Below, in pieces: positions 39,317-41,683 of a DNA stretch of 41,683 nucleotides. The DNA is from JAMOAD01 sp023621955 (lineage in GTDB: Bacteria; Acidobacteriota; Aminicenantia; JAMOAD01): the NCBI GenBank assembly GCA_035403085.1, contig DAONEM010000018.1:1-41683 (forward strand). Reading direction: 5' to 3'. Each line of letters opens with the position of its first letter. Within the stretch, counting starts at the first letter, position 1. The position numbers and the translations under genes were made by a program. The notes beneath the pieces are model-generated. The model made no database searches. It was given only the letters and a program-made list of their open reading frames with translations, and had not been told where the DNA came from.

Positions 39317-41683
39317 TCAGGCTTCCGCCCAATTGTTTCCCCAGTGAAGATCGACGGTCAAGGGGACACTCAGAGGACCGGCGTTCTCCATGCCCGCCCG
39401 GACGATCCCCTCCAAACGGGTCCGGTCGACCGCGGAGGGAACCTCGAAGACGAGTTCATCGTGAACCTGCAGGACCATCCTGACCCCCGGCTCCTCCCTC
39501 CTCAGTACCTCATCAAGGTCGATCATCGCCCGCTTCATCAGGTCCGCGGCGGTCCCCTGAACCCTGGTGTTCACGGCCATCCTCTCCCCTTGGAGCCGAA
39601 CGTTCCTGTCCCGACTCTTCAGCTCGGGAATCTCCCTCTTGCGTCCGAAGAGAGTCTTCACGTATCCCCTCTCTTCGGCGCCGGCCAGGGTCTCCTTCAC
39701 AAACTCCCGGACCCCGGGGTACCTGTCGAAGTAGCCGTCGATGAACCGTTGGGCCTCGGCGTGGCTGATTCCCAACTCCCGGGAGAGGGTGTGGGCCGTC
39801 TTCCCGTAGAGGACGCTGAAGTTCACGACCTTGGCCCTTCTCCTCTTCTCCTCCGCCGACAAGAGGGTTCCCGCGAAGAGGCGTTCCGCCGTGTGAAGGT
39901 GGATGTCTTTCCCCTGAAGGAAGGCCTCTATGAGGCTTGCGTCCCCGGAGAGATGGGCCAGAACCCTCAGCTCCACCTGAGAGTAGTCGGCCGAGAGAAA
40001 GGTATAGCCGGGGTCGGGAACGAAGGCCTCACGGATCTTTCTCCCTACCGCGCTTCGTACAGGGATGTTCTGAAGGTTGGGATCGCTCGAAGAGAGCCGT
40101 CCCGTCGCGGCGACGGTCTGGTTGTAGGAGGTGTGAACCCTTCCTGTCTCCGGGTTGATGAGGAGGGGCAGGGTCTTGACGTAGGTGGATTGGAGCTTCT
40201 CCAACTGCCGGTAGAGGAGGATCTTCTCCACCACCGGGTGGAGCCCCACAAGCTCTTCCAGGACCTCCCCGGCCGTAGAGGAGGCCTTCGCCTTCTTGGT
40301 CTTCTTCAAGACCGGAAGGCCTAGCTTCCCGAAGAGAATCTCCCCGAGCTGTTGGGGGGAGTTCAGGTTGAATTCCGTCCCCGCCACGATCCGAATATCC
40401 TCTTTCAGAGCGGAAATCTGTCCCTGCAGACTCTCCGAGAGGGTGGCGAGCCTCTGGGGATCGACCCGGATCCCGTTCCTTTCCAGCGTCGCCAACACGG
40501 GGATGAGGGGCCTCTCCCAGCGGTCGTAGAGGTCCAGGAGTTCCTCCTTCTCTCCCAGGGGGATCAACTTTTCCGCCAGCCGAAGGGAGATGTCGCTGTC
40601 CTCGCAACAATACTCCGTCACCCTGGGAATCGGGACCCTGTCAAGGGTGAGCTGCTCCTTCCCCTTCCCGGCGAGAGCCTCGTAGGGAATCTTCCGGTAG
40701 TCCAGCAGGTCGAAGGCCAAGGAGTCGAGGTTGTGGCTCCTCCTGTTAGGGTGGAGAAGGTAGGAGAGGACCATGGTATCCCACCGGATTCCTCTCAGGG
40801 GAAGGGAGGCCCTCTCGAGAACCAGAAGATCGTACTTGAGGTTATGTCCCACCTTCTCCACGGAAGGGTCGGCCATGAGGGGAGCGAGGATTTCCACCGC
40901 TCTTCCACGGTCTATCTGGGGTTCGCCGGTCTTATGGGCGATGGGGATGTAGAAGGCCTCTCCGGGCTGGAAGGCCAGGGAGAGACCGACCAGGTTCGCC
41001 CGAATCGGATCTGGGCTGTCGGTCTCCGTGTCCAGGGCCACCCGCCCCGTCCGACGAGCCCTCTCGACCAGTGCGCCCAGTTCCTGAGGAGAGGTGACGC
41101 TCTTATACGCTCCCTTCTTCTGCCCCCCTTCGCTCCCTGGGGATAACTCTTCCAGGAGGGAGTTGAAACCGTACTTGTGGTAGAACTCCCTCAGACCCCT
41201 CAGGTCGGGCTCTCCCGCAATCAACGTCTCCTCCGGGAGGGGTAGGTCTCGAACGACGGGAGTCAACATCCGGCTGATCCGAAGGTTCTCCAGGCTCTCC
41301 TCGATCTTCTTCCTCAGCGCCGGCCGTTCGATCCGTTCCAAACCGGAGAGGAGGTCGTCCAGGGTGGCAAATTTCTGCAGGAGGGCGACCGCGGTCTTCT
41401 CTCCGACCCCCGCCACTCCGGGGATGTTGTCGCTGCTGTCCCCTTCCAGGGCGAGAAGATCGGGAATCTGTTCCGGAAAGACACCGAAGACCTCCTTCAC
41501 CTTCTCACGGTTGAAGAGGATCTCCTTGCCAGGGTTGTAGACGTCAACCCCCGGCTCTACGAGTTGGAGAAGGTCTTTGTCCCCGGTGACGACGACCACC
41601 CTCCACCCGAGTCCTTTCCCTCTGGTCGCCAACGTCGCCAGAACATCGTCGGCCTCGTAGTTCTCCAGCTCCAGAACCGGAAG
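39317..41683 (-). CDS. polA: DNA polymerase I (5' end beyond the window)
   Basis: These 788 codons encode most of DNA polymerase I, which fills gaps and removes RNA primers. The 5'-3' exonuclease domain is truncated at the window edge, but YEADDVLA and VTGDKDLLQLV with GDSSDNIPGV are present. The 3'-5' proofreading domain looks active: LDTETDS (Exo I), GHNLKYD (Exo II) and YCCEDSD (Exo III). Polymerase motifs are DYSQVELRVLAHLS (A), RRRAKVVNFSVLYG (B) and VHDELVFEVP (C). The start codon lies beyond position 41683. Confidence 0.96.
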   Translation of the reverse strand, partial: LPVLELENYEADDVLATLATRGKGLGWRVVVVTGDKDLLQLVEPGVDVYNPGKEILFNREKVKEVFGVFPEQIPDLLALEGDSSDNIPGVAGVGEKTAVALLQKFATLDDLLSGLERIERPALRKKIEESLENLRISRMLTPVVRDLPLPEETLIAGEPDLRGLREFYHKYGFNSLLEELSPGSEGGQKKGAYKSVTSPQELGALVERARRTGRVALDTETDSPDPIRANLVGLSLAFQPGEAFYIPIAHKTGEPQIDRGRAVEILAPLMADPSVEKVGHNLKYDLLVLERASLPLRGIRWDTMVLSYLLHPNRRSHNLDSLAFDLLDYRKIPYEALAGKGKEQLTLDRVPIPRVTEYCCEDSDISLRLAEKLIPLGEKEELLDLYDRWERPLIPVLATLERNGIRVDPQRLATLSESLQGQISALKEDIRIVAGTEFNLNSPQQLGEILFGKLGLPVLKKTKKAKASSTAGEVLEELVGLHPVVEKILLYRQLEKLQSTYVKTLPLLINPETGRVHTSYNQTVAATGRLSSSDPNLQNIPVRSAVGRKIREAFVPDPGYTFLSADYSQVELRVLAHLSGDASLIEAFLQGKDIHLHTAERLFAGTLLSAEEKRRRAKVVNFSVLYGKTAHTLSRELGISHAEAQRFIDGYFDRYPGVREFVKETLAGAEERGYVKTLFGRKREIPELKSRDRNVRLQGERMAVNTRVQGTAADLMKRAMIDLDEVLRREEPGVRMVLQVHDELVFEVPSAVDRTRLEGIVRAGMENAGPLSVPLTVDLHWGNNWAEA

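Noticed and set aside
1..41683. CRISPR array, tRNA or rRNA genes, complete insertion sequences
   Set aside because: I looked for regular spaced repeats, tRNA-like cloverleaf ends, rRNA landmarks and transposase motifs and found none I could support.

Overview
The window reads as part of a chromosome from an anaerobic, outer-membrane-bearing (diderm), fermentative bacterium. The best guess is the phylum Synergistota. That assignment is an inference from gene content: LysW-dependent lysine synthesis, two multi-subunit [FeFe]-hydrogenase operons, an LptE lipoprotein, TatA, and a Na+-pumping decarboxylase beta/gamma pair typical of amino-acid fermenters. No rRNA, tRNA, CRISPR array or complete mobile element was seen. 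A 100-N gap at 37247-37346 is flanked by a 55-bp exact duplication. It looks like an assembler artefact, and collapsing it restores an intact gene.

Region 1 (1-9660). A repeat-bounded non-coding segment at the left edge is followed by a nitroreductase and a WYL-domain regulator. Next comes a tight minus-strand lysine operon in which nearly every junction overlaps or couples translation: lysW, homocitrate synthase, lysX, lysY, lysZ, lysJ, then a class II glutamine-amidotransferase-fold hydrolase. lysW is a short GTG-start gene. Two features stand out. The LysW carrier ends in Gln rather than the Glu whose gamma-carboxyl normally carries the intermediates. The usual releasing hydrolase LysK is absent, and an Ntn-type gamma-glutamyl amidohydrolase occupies the end of the operon. 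Divergent from the operon is an ACT-domain protein whose start overlaps a perfect palindrome of Rex-box shape, followed by a methyltransferase. A cupin gene lies on the minus strand.

Region 2 (9740-27899) is a hydrogenase island, all on the minus strand. In transcription order it has three parts. The first is an Hnd-type operon: DRTGG protein, NuoE, HndB-like, NuoF, a second NuoE, a second NuoF, HydA. The second is a short maturation and regulation set: TM1266-type regulator, aspartase, HydF. The third is a rex-hydC-hydB-hydA operon ending in a sensory PAS-linked hydrogenase (HydS) and a SpoIIE/PP2C phosphatase. The two catalytic hydrogenases probably handle NADH and ferredoxin electrons. Rex (NADH/NAD+ ratio) and HydS plus phosphatase (H2 or redox) are candidate sensors. 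HydE and HydG are not in the window. In the Hnd-type operon, both the HndB-like protein and the N-terminal domain of the second NuoF have lost every [2Fe-2S] cysteine.

Region 3 (27964-41683) is housekeeping and envelope genes: holA and lptE, a LegB-like nucleotide-sugar dehydratase, a sulfotransferase-like protein, topA with a histone-like N-terminal extension, trmFO, a TerC-family membrane protein, the oadB/oadG Na+ pump pair, a coiled-coil methyltransferase, tatA, and a 5'-truncated polA at the right edge. Several genes (7913, 29538 and possibly 29454) have a -10 element only 6-9 nt before the start codon, which suggests leaderless mRNAs.
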